DNA of 64,000 nt from Sphaerulina vaccinii (lineage: Eukaryota > Ascomycota > Dothideomycetes > Mycosphaerellales > Mycosphaerellaceae): assembly GCA_022570795.1 (NCBI GenBank), contig JAKUDP010000001.1, positions 806,001 through 870,000 on the forward strand, in the 5' to 3' direction. The notes beneath the pieces are model-generated. The model ran no database searches. It worked only from the letters and a program-made list of their open reading frames with translations, and was not told the origin of the DNA. Position numbers and translations under genes: made by a program. This document shows, piece after piece, positions 40,842 through 51,221 of the stretch (positions are counted from its first letter, which is position 1; every line of letters starts with the position of its first letter).

Positions 40842-41684
40842 TTACATCAAGAAGACCCACCTCACCAATCTCATAAAGCCAATCCGGTCAACCAAAGATC
40901 GATAAACACCAGGCCTCGACCTACTCTCCAGGAACCACTTATACGCTTCTTTCCAAGCTTCACTCCCTCCCTCTTCGATCACATCGCCATGACAAGGCAC
41001 AATCCTCTCGACATCCCACTCTGCAACTTTCTTCGCGTCCCTCCTAACCAACTTATAATCCACAGTGGCAATATACCAGATCAATCTTCGAAACCAGCTC
41101 GATCTTGCATGTGCAACTTGAGCGAACACCCAAGATGCAGGTCCAGTAGTCGCAGATGATGGCGCGTATTGCTCTGTACAGGGCAAATTCATGAGAAGGT
41201 CCGATTGAATTAATGTCTCGGTCGGTTTATGATACCATGCTATGCAATACGTGATGAAACCTTCGAACAGTATTGTGTCGATCTCGTCTTCGAAGTTGAA
41301 AGCGTTCTCGACTTTCTGCTGTGGGGAAGAATAGATGAAGTTCCATTGGACGTCTTTCCGTTTGCCTTCGAGGCCAGGTACGCCGATTGTTTGAGCTTGG
41401 GGCCAGATTTTGAGATAGTCTGCCACGTACATATGATGGCCTAGATCACAAGCTAGGAAGTGGACGCCACCTAGTTCTTGTAGTTTGGATTGGAGGCGTG
41501 GTTCGAGCTGGATTGGATTGAGGAGCAGAACGCGGCCATCTTGGAGGCGGATAGCTGCAGCGCGGTTTCCAACTGCTACGAATGTGGGAAATGAGCGACC
41601 TAGAGGTGCGGAGCGGTTGAAGGGTGTTGTGAAGGTTGTTATGGTGGAAGAGATATTCTTGATCTTGAGACCTTCGGTGGCCAT
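40842..41684 (-). CDS. DUF4336 / metallo-beta-lactamase-like protein
   Basis: 280-aa single-exon protein. MATEGLKIKNISSTITTFTT leads into FVAVGNRAAAIRLQDGRVLLLNP, LGGVHFLACDLGHHMYVADY (the His pair in place of the usual HxHxDH), IWPQAQTIGVPG, ITYCIAWYHKPTETLIQSDLLMN (with a conserved Asp) and VERIVPCHGDVIEE (final His). This set is that of fungal DUF4336 proteins, a divergent metallo-beta-lactamase-fold group of unknown substrate (family knowledge). Single-exon, cytosolic by appearance. Divergent from the imp2 locus across about 290 bp. Confidence 0.82.
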   Translation of the reverse strand: MATEGLKIKNISSTITTFTTPFNRSAPLGRSFPTFVAVGNRAAAIRLQDGRVLLLNPIQLEPRLQSKLQELGGVHFLACDLGHHMYVADYLKIWPQAQTIGVPGLEGKRKDVQWNFIYSSPQQKVENAFNFEDEIDTILFEGFITYCIAWYHKPTETLIQSDLLMNLPCTEQYAPSSATTGPASWVFAQVAHARSSWFRRLIWYIATVDYKLVRRDAKKVAEWDVERIVPCHGDVIEEGGSEAWKEAYKWFLESRSRPGVYRSLVDRIGFMRLVRWVFLM

Positions 41685-41974
41685 GGCTTCAGCTACTGGT
41701 TCATGCCCTGATCTCTAGTATTATCAGTGGTATTGAGTCAGTAGAAGAGCTGTACCGCCATCAACGTGAAGTCTGGTACAGTACAGTAAATGTCATCGTC
41801 ATCGTTCGACGCGGGTTTGGGACGCGTTTCTCTGAGGCTGATCTGCATGTATATGCTCAACCAGGAGATGGTGATTAGAGCACACCTGTCAATATCGACG
41901 ACTTTATGCCGATCCCGTGTTGATATGTCATTGTGCAACAACACCTCTCTCTTCTCTATACCACAACTTTTACA
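41685..41974. promoter_or_regulatory. divergent promoter (DUF4336 / imp2 locus)
   Basis: 290 bp between the minus start at 41684 and the plus-strand small ORF at 41975. A short pyrimidine run (CACCTCTCTCTTCTCTATA) precedes the latter. No named site. Confidence 0.45.
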
Positions 41975-42106
41975 ATGACATACATGGACAAATCCCAACT
42001 CTGGCCTCTCCTCCTCCTCCTCATCCCATTCATAGCCTACCTCCTCTACCGCCGAGTCCAAGCAAGGAGCGCAACATGGACCACAAAACATCTCCATAAC
42101 AACTGA
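41975..42106 (+). CDS. candidate 43-aa transmembrane microprotein or uORF before imp2
   Basis: The ATG at 41975 (ACAATGACA, A at -3) opens 43 codons ending with TGA at 42104, five bases before the Imp2 start. The peptide is MTYMDKSQLWPLLLLLIPFI, then AYLLYRRVQARSATW and a polar tail: one membrane span followed by a basic stop-transfer segment. Membrane character this clear is unlikely for random leader sequence, although a CTC run contributes the Leu codons. It could be a true micro-gene, an upstream ORF that damps Imp2 translation, or leader removed by splicing. No family recognised. Confidence 0.4.
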   Translation: MTYMDKSQLWPLLLLLIPFIAYLLYRRVQARSATWTTKHLHNN

Positions 42107-42111
42107 GCAAA

Positions 42112-42777
42112 ATGACTTCTACATCATGGAAACACAAGCTCAAATACACGGTCCTGCCCATGCAAATCATCATCTGCGGAACCATCTTCCTCAATGACAA
42201 CTACATCGAAGTCCTCGCCGTCTCCGGAGCTTCCATGCAACCGACTCTCTCACCAAACTTTCGCGTGGACGGGACGAGAGATTACGTCTACTTCAATAAG
42301 TGGGAACCAGTGAAAGGGCTGAAGAGAGGAGATATTGTACTGTTCCACGCACCCCATAAGCCTGACAGTCTCAGCGTCAAGAGAGTCGTAGCATTGGGCG
42401 GAGATACGGTGTTGCTGGATACGAGGAGGCGACCGGAAGACATCATGAATGGCGTGGAGAATGAAGCTGCGAAGAAGTGGGGTATTCTGTTTCAGAGACG
42501 GCAAGGAAGAGTACAAGTCCCTGAGGGACATGTATGGGTTGAAGGAGATAATTGGCGGAGCTCGAATGATAGTAATGCATATGGGCCGATCTCGAGAGGT
42601 CTGATCTTAGGCACAGCGAGATGCCTCGTTTGGCCATTGGGGCAGTTCGGGAGTAAGCCCTGGGAGAGCTGGACTGGACAAGGAAGGAGGACGAAGGTCG
42701 TGCCTGCCGCACCGGAGAAGTTGCAGGTGAAGAAGAGAGATGGTGAAGTGGAGGAGAAGTGGTGGCAGCCGCATTGA
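42112..42777 (+). CDS. imp2: mitochondrial inner membrane protease subunit 2
   Basis: Signal-peptidase-like serine/lysine protease of the mitochondrial inner membrane that trims intermembrane-space sorting signals, acting as a heterodimer with Imp1 (family knowledge). 221 aa, single exon. N-terminal anchor YTVLPMQIIICGTIFLNDNY; box with nucleophile VSGASMQPTLSPNF (Ser near 43); YVYFNKWEPVKGLKRGDIVLF; general-base Lys in LSVKRVVALGGD (near residue 87); VPEGHVWVEGDNWRSSNDSN and YGPISRGLILGTA complete the catalytic fold. The spacing between boxes and the DNxxSxDSxxxGP-like motif fit Imp2 better than Imp1. The Pro/Lys-rich tail is variable. Confident. Confidence 0.93.
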   Translation: MTSTSWKHKLKYTVLPMQIIICGTIFLNDNYIEVLAVSGASMQPTLSPNFRVDGTRDYVYFNKWEPVKGLKRGDIVLFHAPHKPDSLSVKRVVALGGDTVLLDTRRRPEDIMNGVENEAAKKWGILFQRRQGRVQVPEGHVWVEGDNWRSSNDSNAYGPISRGLILGTARCLVWPLGQFGSKPWESWTGQGRRTKVVPAAPEKLQVKKRDGEVEEKWWQPH

Positions 42778-43381
42778 AGAATGCAATGATATACCGACAC
42801 CCTTCGATGAGGACGTCTGTCGTCGCATAATGCAGCGTACCGAGCGGTGGAAACAGAGCGATCAGGACAGGAACAGCGCTCTCATCATCCAAGGGTCCGA
42901 CACATTACTCACCACCACATCTGAGCACGGTGTATTTCTCGAGGCGAGGTATTCGTCATCAGGGGACGCGAAGAGCGTTCGAGCTCGACTTGACATGGAG
43001 ACAAAAGCATCTGACGCGCAAGCTTTATCGCATACTTGGAAGGTAGATGTGGACGACTTTCGCCATCTCCTTCTGCCGGGCTCAAAGCGATTATGCCAAT
43101 CCAACAAGCGATAGCGACACGACCTACAGGACATCGGTCATGCCTACCACTATCTTCTTTCGCAAGGCAGCAGAACACCTGTTCGGTATCTCAGTTCTGG
43201 TGCCACATGTTGCAACCCAGCGGTACGGGCAAAGTCAACCAAGAATACTCTCCTTTTTTCTTCTTAAAAGTCTCGCAAGGACACATACATCACTATCAAG
43301 TATCCTCAACAGTCGCGTCTTATTCTCGACCTACTGTCAACGCAACAACACCGACAACGAGGAATCCCCTAGTCTGGCAAC
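42778..43381. other. spacer
   Basis: 604 bp. A plus frame running from inside imp2 to 43114 contains some protein-like segments (DEDVCRRIMQRTERWKQSDQ, DALSHTW-like) but lacks a start of its own and a splice link. The last 140 bp is probably the leader and promoter of the gene at 43382. Confidence 0.4.
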
Positions 43382-44110
43382 ATGTCCCCAGCACCAAAGT
43401 CTAGGCCAACGATGATGGCGGTCGTCGGAAGGGCGTTTTGCAAGATGCTGTCCCGCGGGGCGCTCAAAATCGAAGGCCGCAGCCCGGAGGCCGAATGCAG
43501 CTACTGCTGCGAATTAAAGCCCTTCGACGCTTTTCCGCGAAAGATGATGATACCTCGAAGCTGCAGACCTTGTCTCGGAAGCGCTCGAGGACACCGCGCA
43601 CAAAGGATATGCAAAACCTGTCTAGCCAAATATGTGGAAACCCAACTTGAGTCGAAGCGTCCTTTGCAGATAGCTTGTCCAGAGTGCACTATCTTCTGGC
43701 ACCCTCTTATGGTTGGTCTCCATTACATACTCGACTCTTGGGACACTTTTACAGAAAGGTACAAAATCTACAGCCAGAAGATGCGGCGCCCACTACAATC
43801 GTTTGCAGCGTTCGCACTATATGAGCCGCCAAAGGACAAACAGACACTGATCACGCTTCTCAACCAAGTCTCGAGAATTTGTCCGTATTGCGCCTTTCCT
43901 TTTACACGCATTTCGGGCTGTCCAAACATGACATGCGGAAACTGCAAGCGGGATTTCTATCTGGATAGTGCTCCGACTGTTGCAGCGGCGCATGATGCTT
44001 ATTTGAAGCGGAACATGGCAGCCGAGGGTACCCTCGAGTCGCAGCGAAATCCACACAAGAGGAGAAGAAGACGAGAGAAGAAAGACGGAGAGATTGAAGA
44101 CGAAGACTGA
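43382..44110 (+). CDS. RBR/RING-IBR-like zinc protein, intact member (paralogue C)
   Basis: 242-aa single-exon protein. RING-like half at about 38-110: ECSYCCELKPFDAF, SCRPCLGS, QRICKTCLAKYVETQL and ACPECTIFW, i.e. four CxxC pairs. A helical linker follows, then the IBR/RING2-like block near 165-197: SRICPYCAFPFTRISGCPNM, then TCGNCKRDFYLD. The C-terminus is basic then acidic (HKRRRRREKKDGEIEDED), possibly nuclear. RBR proteins are ubiquitin ligases with a catalytic Cys in the last zinc domain (family knowledge). The Cys in SGCPNM could hold that place, but the chain is much shorter than a full RING-IBR-RING array, so ligase activity is only a possibility. It is the only full-length, unbroken member of the local group (36317, 37212, 38171). 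Confidence 0.7.
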   Translation: MSPAPKSRPTMMAVVGRAFCKMLSRGALKIEGRSPEAECSYCCELKPFDAFPRKMMIPRSCRPCLGSARGHRAQRICKTCLAKYVETQLESKRPLQIACPECTIFWHPLMVGLHYILDSWDTFTERYKIYSQKMRRPLQSFAAFALYEPPKDKQTLITLLNQVSRICPYCAFPFTRISGCPNMTCGNCKRDFYLDSAPTVAAAHDAYLKRNMAAEGTLESQRNPHKRRRRREKKDGEIEDED

Positions 44111-44959
44111 TGACGACTTCGAAATCTGGCTTGCCACGTTTCACAAAGGCACTGAGGTTCCGATCAGGGTGCTTTCGAGAAACTGCATTGAAATCAAAGA
44201 CACTCTACGATCTTAGCTCCATGTTCGACAGGTCAGAGTCGAGCGACGTAATGAAGAGCCTGAGCAAGAAATCGTCAATGCAAAACACGATATCACGCAA
44301 CAGCTAGCGCTATCAGAGCACACAGTCAAGGTGGCGTGTATAGCGACTTCTTGCTTGAGCTCTCTCACCTCTTCGCACTTATTGAAGTGCACCGGATGGC
44401 GTCGATAATGGAATCGTTTAACATTCTGAATGTGGCACAAGTGCGCAAAGTGGTGCTCAGCACTCGAACGGCGTGTCTCTGACGCACTAAGGGGATCTTG
44501 CTGCGGAAGCGGTCTGGAGATGCGGTGCCTTGGTTGCTTCTCACGGGCAGCAGAGATCTTGAGCCCAGAGCACGACTTTCCGGCATGTGAGATCGTACCA
44601 CGAGACAAGGTGGTGCGTGTAGATGGAATTGTTGTCACCTTTTCGTATCAAGCATGTGCACATGCATCCAGTCTTCACTTTGCAGCAAGTGAAGTGACTG
44701 GGATCCGTAGCTCTGACATTCACCTTCGTTCACAATCCGAAGTCATGCCTCTGAGAGACATCTAGGACTTCCTCCTGGCTGCACTCGCAACTTACGACTC
44801 CCACTACTAATTAGGGGCAACACAGACTCACGACAAACATCATCCGCTTACAACATCTCCGCCTGACATCTGTCACACCTTAAGCCGCCGATACAGAGTC
44901 TAGATATAACACTACAAGGTTACACCTTAGCAGAACTGCTACAGATCGAGACTTCAAAC
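44111..44959. other. intergenic
   Basis: 849 bp. Several short frames on both strands with no recognisable motif. The final 100 bp is probably the leader of the gene at 44960. Confidence 0.5.
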
Positions 44960-46071
44960 ATGAGGATCAATCCACTTCGGCGCTACAAGTTGAGACCAGG
45001 TCGCGTTCTGGCGACTCTAGGCGGCGCACTACTGATTGCTGCCACAATATTCTGGGCTAGCAAGTTCACCACTGGTCGCAGCACTCAACAGTCCACCTTT
45101 CCAGTCTACTCCTTCGAAGGTCGGGTTGCTCCTCACCTGATCTCCCGCGCCAACAACGGCAACAATGCAATCGCAAACTGGCTGGGCTACGACACTTCAT
45201 ACCTCTCTCGACCTCTCAGCCAACTCGACCCCAAAGGTCGAGCAGTCAAACAAGGTCACGCTTTGCAATGCATGATGAAAGCACCACCCAACGCTGTTGC
45301 AGCTTCACGATTCCAGGACATCAGCAATCTGATAACTTTCGGCTACCGAGCTTCTTTCACCGATCGTCCTTATGGCAGTTGGGTTCGCGAATACGGTTTG
45401 ACAAGAGCTTTCGCGGATCTAAGCATCTCTGGACGAGGTTTCGTTCAAGTCAACACCGGAAACTCCTTTGCTGTCAAAGACGCCAGTGGCAAGAACATTC
45501 TGTATCCGGCTAGTTACGCTACATTCTCATCAGAAATCAATCCACAAGCTGGAGTTATTGTGGCTACTCAGAGTTATGGACCGGAATACATGGCCAAGAA
45601 CTACGGAGTTGTACTTTCAGCTGGACAGAGTCTTACGCCGCTGCAGAAAGTTAGTGATCTTCTTTTCTTGAGCTGGAAGAAATTGATCAATGATCGGAGA
45701 GTCGGAAGTCTGAGGAATCTGGAGCATATGTTTCGATGGAACAGCATCGTGCCAGAGGTGCAAGCGCTGCTTAGCGTTATTGCCGGAGGAAAGACCATCG
45801 AGCAGATTGGCGAGGTAAGAAGACCTTCATTTCACGTAGATTCGTCATTATACTAACGGTTGTATAGTGGCCTGGTGTGTCATATCCTATCACGGAACTA
45901 CAGGCTCTAGCGACGCTGAGCTCACCGAATGCGAAAGGAGTCGGGTGGCTTCTGGGACAGCATAAGGACGCGATGGGCGTTAAGACGGTCGATCGGGTCA
46001 ATATCTTCAACTGTCCTGCTGCGGATGGGGAGGCGCAATGGTGCGTGTATCTGCATATTATTTCGGCTTAG
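44960..46071 (+). CDS. unknown type II membrane protein
   Basis: Exons 44960-45814 and 45868-46071 across a 53-nt intron with GTAAGA donor and a TACTAAC branch site, 352 aa. A short basic N-tail (MRINPLRRYKLRPGR) precedes one hydrophobic segment (VLATLGGALLIAATIFWASK, about residues 16-35), with the rest predicted outside or lumenal. The long domain contains PHLISRANNGNNAIANWLGY, GYRASFTDRPYGSWVREYGL, FVQVNTGNSFAVKDASG and, across the junction, IGE/WPGVSYPITELQALATLS. No family recognised. The high Gly/Asn/Tyr content and single anchor suggest a Golgi or cell-surface protein, as inference only. Confidence 0.7.
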
Positions 46072-46424
46072 AAGCATGGCAATCCTCCTAGCGTCGTCGT
46101 TGTTCGTGGTGTTGTCCTTATGCACCTAGCCGCGATGCATATGCACCAAACGGTGGCAGAGGGGCATTGAAAAGTTTTGTTATCTCAATAGAGTCAATAC
46201 ATTCTGCAATACAGTTCAAGCTCGATATTCTGTGAGCTCTCACGATCACTCTTACAGCGGTACGACGACTGGCCGCCTTCCAAGTGAAGTGAAGTGAAGC
46301 CAACTGGCGTCCCACTTACGTGCACTAGCGCAAACGGCTGCTGTAGCCTACAAACGTCGCGACTTTCTCATCACAACAACACAATTCGCCCAACGTCAAC
46401 CAAAATCAAGTCTTGACCAGCAAC
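46072..46424. other. intergenic
   Basis: 353 bp. Contains a short GTGAA run (AAGTGAAGTGAAGTGAAGCC, about 46284). A similar run lies at about 50283, beyond the other end of the next gene. No coding content. Confidence 0.5.
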
Positions 46425-49400
46425 ATGACGTTCGTGCCTTGGGAGAAATACAACATCTGCAAGTGGTACGCCTTGCCGAAAACCATCTGCAAAGACCGAC
46501 CATGCACATTCAATCATCCTCCAAAAGAAGAGCTGCGGAGAATCTGGGACCTTCATGATGAGAGTAAGACGTCTCCCGAGGGAGTGATATCTGATGGCTA
46601 TGCGCGGCCACGTTCTCGCGACTTCGAGGAGGCTCGTGGCGTGTCTGACTACCATGCATCGGCGCAATATGGGTATCATGAGGAGGCTGTCAGAGGAGTA
46701 AGTGAAGCAGTTGGAACGCAGATATCTCTTTTCGAGTTTGTCTGACAGGACTTACAGAACTACCGCTCGCGACCACCGAGTAGCGGCGGTGTGGATCATG
46801 GCGTTCACCCAGACAGGGCGCAGTTGCTGCCGCCACAATTGCATCTTTCGAGGCCATCTCCAGCAATGGCTCTTGCACCGACTGAGGTGGACAGCTATGG
46901 TCGACAGCGATTCGAGCGCGACGGACGGCCGACATCTGAGCATCGCGGCGAGCACTGGGTACCACGTTGCCCTGTTCCAGAGGACTTACCTGTCTGGTAT
47001 CAGGATGAAGCAGTGCGATCTGGCTATATCAGTTCGATCCGTGAAATGGTTCCCGCTCTGGCCTCAGAGTTTCCAGCTCGGGCCTCAGATCAACCAGAAC
47101 GCTGGCCAGTTCGACGCCCTGCTGTAGAAGAGCTGGCCGAAGCTTCAGTACATAAGGATGCTACAGAACGCTGGCCACCACCACGTCCGGGTGCAGGAGA
47201 ACGAAGTGAGCATCCAGTTCCTACTGCGGGACTTCACTGGCAGCAGTCAACAAGACATCCGAGAGAGATGCCTCGCGACCAGCACTTCAATCCTGCACTG
47301 TCCGCAAACGAGTTCATCAACGGCGCCAGCATCTATCGCTTCGTCTGGGGCAAACCTCTGTGTGTCCGATGTGGTGAAATGGGGCACCTTCCCAAGGCTG
47401 GCTTCTGCAAGAACGAGCCACTTTCCGTGCCGGAGCAAGACTACCTCTACAGACTCATGAGAGCAGAGCAAGCTCGTAGCAAGCAGGAACGCCCGAATCC
47501 ACCGTACTCTGAACAACCGAACCGTGAGTCATCCGTGGAACCGCAGAGTTTGTGGCAGCGTCCAACTTCGTACTCTGACGATCGCGAGCCTTTTTACCAA
47601 ACTCAGTCTGAGTCCGCAGAGCCTGGTAGATCCACTTACTGGCAGCGTTACCGGGAACAGAAGGAGAACAGTCTACCTCAGCACGACGAGGACGACATGG
47701 GCAGATCTCGGAGACGGGCGCCTGTCCAAATAAGCCACGATGATCGCGAGCCTCTCTCTCACTCTCAGTCTGGGTCTAGAAGACCTGACCAGTCGTCCTA
47801 CTGGCAGCAGTCTCGTGCGCAGAATCAACACGACCTATCCCAATGTGACAAGGAGAACATGACCATGATCCAGGCTCGGGAAAGCACGCCGATCAAAGGT
47901 CACAAGCGCAACTTCAACGACTTCAGCGACTTTCTCGATGGCACTCGAGATGAAAGACGTACCATCATGGCGAGCAGACCTGATGAGGAAGTCAAGATAC
48001 GAGGAATGTCGCAGGTGAAAAAGGAAGCAAGCGTGAAAGTGGAGGTCGAGGTCAACGAGGTCAACGAAGTCAAAGTGGAGCCTCCACCGGCCTTGGCTCC
48101 GATCGCGAACTTCGTGCATCCATCTCGCGCTGCGCTGGTTCCAACAGCTGCCAGTCCATTGCATACAACACCTCCATTACTAGAGGCATCTGTGCCGTTG
48201 GATACTCTTTACTCCGCCGCGATGGGAGCGACGAAGCGCATGTCGAATGGCGAAGCGAAGATCATCGGGCCTCACCCTTCGACACTTCGAGTCTCTGCTT
48301 CGTACATAACCCAAGCAGCTATCGACAAGAGATTGGCACCAGAAGGACAGGATGCGCAGGAGAGGAGCCTAGCAGAGGCACGAGAAGATACTGTCAGGCT
48401 GCAAGGAGTTGCATGGCTGGATAACGTCCGCCGTCATCTACAGCTACCTGTCAAGACCTTCACAACGGCTGTCGTCTACTACCACAAATTCCGGCTTGCT
48501 CACCCTAAGGAGGACTACCAATGGATCGACGCAGCAGCCGCAAGTCTGTTGACAAGTTGCAAGAACGAGGATACGTTGAAGAAGAGCAGAGACATTCTAG
48601 CGGCAGCGTACAACATGAAGCTACCCAGTAACCAGGAGCAGGCTGCCACAGACGATCCGATGTTCGAGACGCAGAGCAGGATGGTCATTGGGATAGAACG
48701 ACTGATACTGGAGAGCGGAGGCTTTGATTTCAGGAGCAGAGCACCGCATCATACTCTGGTCAAGATTGGCAAGAGCTTACCGAAGAGCCCAGACCTGAAG
48801 GAGGTGTCGCAACTCGCCTGGACAGTCCTGACTGACCTGCATCGCACATTTGCACCCCTCAAGCAGACGAGCTCAACGCTGGCTCTGGCAAGTCTGGAAC
48901 TAGCTGCACACTTCACAGCTGCTAAGGCAGATGATAACTCATGCATTGTGCGTGACAACCTGCAGAAGCTCAACCTGAGCAAGTGGCACACCACCCGTGA
49001 AGAAGTCATGGAGACGTTGCTGGACGCCCTCGACCTGTATACACACAACACAGGCTCTTCTATCCTCGGCAGCAAGTACTCTCTCGACGACCTTCTTCGC
49101 ATTCGCCTTGCCCTCAACAAGGAGTGCTCCGACTCTAGCCTACCGCGCTATACCGTGATTCAGCCTCCGCCATCGCCCGACAATGCCAACGATACGAGTA
49201 ACACTCTGCGTGTGGCTAATGGCCATCCTACGCCCGTCTCACCGCCACAGCCAGGGGCACAAGCACCCCAACCTGTCAATGCCTATACTGCTACGAGTCA
49301 GCACACTCCACAGACCGATGGCACACTGCGCTTCATGCTCAACCCGCAACGAGCCACTGAAGAGCGCGCTGAAGTCAACCGATACTACACTGAGGAATGG

Positions 49401-49934
49401 GAGGAGTACGAAGAGGACATCGAGGTGCCACTTCCACGCGATCGTTCTCGTGAACGTGAGAGGGAGCGAGATCGTGATGGGTATTCGAGACGCGACCGCG
49501 ACAGTGGTCGCCAGCGCGACTTCGACAATCGGCGCAATGCAGATGATCGCAGTAATATTGACAGACGGAATGCACGCGACAGTCCTCGTGCTGCTCCAGC
49601 ACCACCAAGAGAGCCCAAAGTTGCAAGACAACAAAACCCGAGCAACATGCTGCAGAGCGTCGTTCGCGCACCTTCGCCGGCGCCAGAGATCATAGTTCAG
49701 AAAGAAGATGATAAGGACAACCAGCGAGACCGCGATAGAGATTCAGACAGACATCGAGATCGACCCAGGAGCCGTGACCGGGATAGGAGACATGATTCAG
49801 GTCGTCGACATGATGATCGGGACAGGTATGATTCGAGGAAAGATCGTGGCAGCCGAGATGATAGAGATAGGACTGGTAGCGGTGGAAGCAGCAGGAGACA
49901 CTATGATGATGATCGTAGACGTGACCGGCGTTGA
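46425..49934 (+). CDS. Ctk2-type cyclin (CTDK-I beta) fused to CCCH and zinc-knuckle motifs
   Basis: Exons 46425-46697 and 46758-49934, 1149 aa. Residues 1-25 contain a CCCH-like finger (C-x9-C-x4-C-x3-H in ICKWYALPKTICKDRPCTFN, then H). Near residue 292 is a zinc-knuckle variant, CVRCGEMGHLPKAGFC (C-x2-C-x4-H-x6-C). From about 600 a cyclin domain of the CTDK-I beta group begins: RLQGVAWLDNVRRHLQLPVK, FTTAVVYYHKFRLAHPKEDY, DAAAASLLTSCKNEDTLKKS and IGIERLILESGGFDFRSR, ending DLHRTFAPLKQTSSTLALAS. The last 200 residues are Arg/Asp/Glu/Ser-rich. Ctk2 activates a kinase that phosphorylates the RNA polymerase II C-terminal repeat (family knowledge). Ctk2 proteins are usually about 300-600 aa and start near the GPHPS block, so the first 590 residues are extra. 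The frame is open for 3177 nt without a stop. Confidence 0.8.
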
Positions 49935-50347
49935 GCTGTTGGCATGGGACCAGTGGCGTGGAGGCGGATGGCTTGAAAGTCAAGAAGTGCCCAAATCGTG
50001 CATAGTCTGCATGAGGCCTTACGGGAGCATTGCGGCGAGAACGAGCAGTGTATGTGTGTTCTGAAGCTGACAGACCGCACCTCAGCGAGCACAGATTCTG
50101 CGAGTCTTCTCGAGAAGTGGACGGAATGTTTGTGCTTTACATGCCGGCGCATTTGTGAGCGCCGTGATTGAGAGAAGGCGAGAGACAAGAGTCAAGAACC
50201 AAGATTTTGGAATACTGAGTACTCCTTCTGAGACCACTATCGGTTCGCTAATACCTCCGAGAGCAGGCAATTCATCCATCTGAAGTGAAGTAAAGTGAAC
50301 TGAAGCCTTATCGGCTAGTTCATATCATACAAGCCGCCGTTCGGTCC
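49935..50347. other. convergent 3' spacer
   Basis: 413 bp between convergent genes. GAAGTGAAGTAAAGTGAACTG lies near 50283. No coding content recognised. Confidence 0.5.
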
Positions 50348-51221
50348 TTAGTCCTCGTCCAGACCATCGCGCGCGTCATCGCCACACAGCTCAGGCATGT
50401 CGAAGTCCTTGTCCACGATACCAGCCGGCATCACGGCGCCTCCTGCGATCATGAGCTTCTTCCACTGACGCTGGAGAATGATCGAGCAATCGGTGTAGTC
50501 TGTGCCTCCCTTGCTCTTGAGGACGTCTGCAACCAGCTTCCACTTCTGTGCCTGAAAGGAGTCCTCGATCTCGCGCTTGGCTTGGAGGAGAATGGCGTTG
50601 TCCTCTTCGTTGAGGATGGCGAAGTTGGTCCTGTAAAGTCTTGGTCAGCAAGTGTCTCTGACACATTTTCGGATTGAAATGTTGCTATCTGGATGCCTGG
50701 CAGCTCAGAAAGCGCGAAAATTGCGGAGAACCAGTCACTTACTTGAGTCTGGCATATCGGTTTGGCAGCGTGCTCTGAGCGGTGCCCTCGCCAGTCAAGC
50801 GCTTCCACTCGGCCTTGATAACACCCCACTCCTTCTTCTCGTCTCTCCAGCTTATGAGCATCTTATCAGGTTCCTCGCACTCATCGTAGGTCCTCGGAAT
50901 GGCGCGCGCGTTCGCACCTTTGCCTCTGAATGTGCGCTTCTGCTTTGCGCGCACAGTCAGTGTGCCAATGACTGCCTTAGAGCCGGAGGCTTTAGACTTC
51001 TTCGAGGACGATGGAGTGTCGGCGCCGAGCTTGCGCTTCTTAGCAGCGCCCTTACCAGCTCTTGGTAGAGCCTTCTGGAGACCTGGACCTTCGAAGTGGT
51101 CTTTGGTGACGTTTGCTGGAGTCTTCGTGAAGACGTTCTTGTCGCCGCCTGACACGAATTTCATCTCGGAGTTGAACGGATTTGGCTCTGGGAGCTCGAG
51201 GCCCATCTCGTTGTCGGACAT
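50348..51221 (-). CDS. Myb/SANT-like DNA-binding protein
   Basis: Two exons, 51221-50743 and 50630-50348, across a 112-nt intron with GTAAGT donor, 253 aa. The N-terminal half is polar with basic patches (KGAAKKRKLGADTPSSSKKSKA, a likely nuclear signal). Two helix-rich repeats with spaced Trp follow: KMLISWRDEKKEWGVIKAEW, then NRYARLK across the junction, and LNEEDNAILLQAKREIEDSF, then QAQKWKLVADVL and LQRQWKKLM. This Trp/basic-helix pattern is that of fungal Myb/SANT-like proteins. The C-terminus is acidic (DDARDGLDED). The target is unknown. Confidence 0.72.

Noticed and set aside
42740..43114. Plus-strand frame overlapping the end of imp2
   Set aside because: No start codon of its own outside imp2 and no recognised family. 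Treated as 3' flank, although a remnant gene cannot be excluded.
49183..49695. 170-codon alternative plus frame and several minus frames in the Arg/Asp-rich tail of the fused cyclin
   Set aside because: They are shadows of the repetitive RD/RE coding sequence in other frames.
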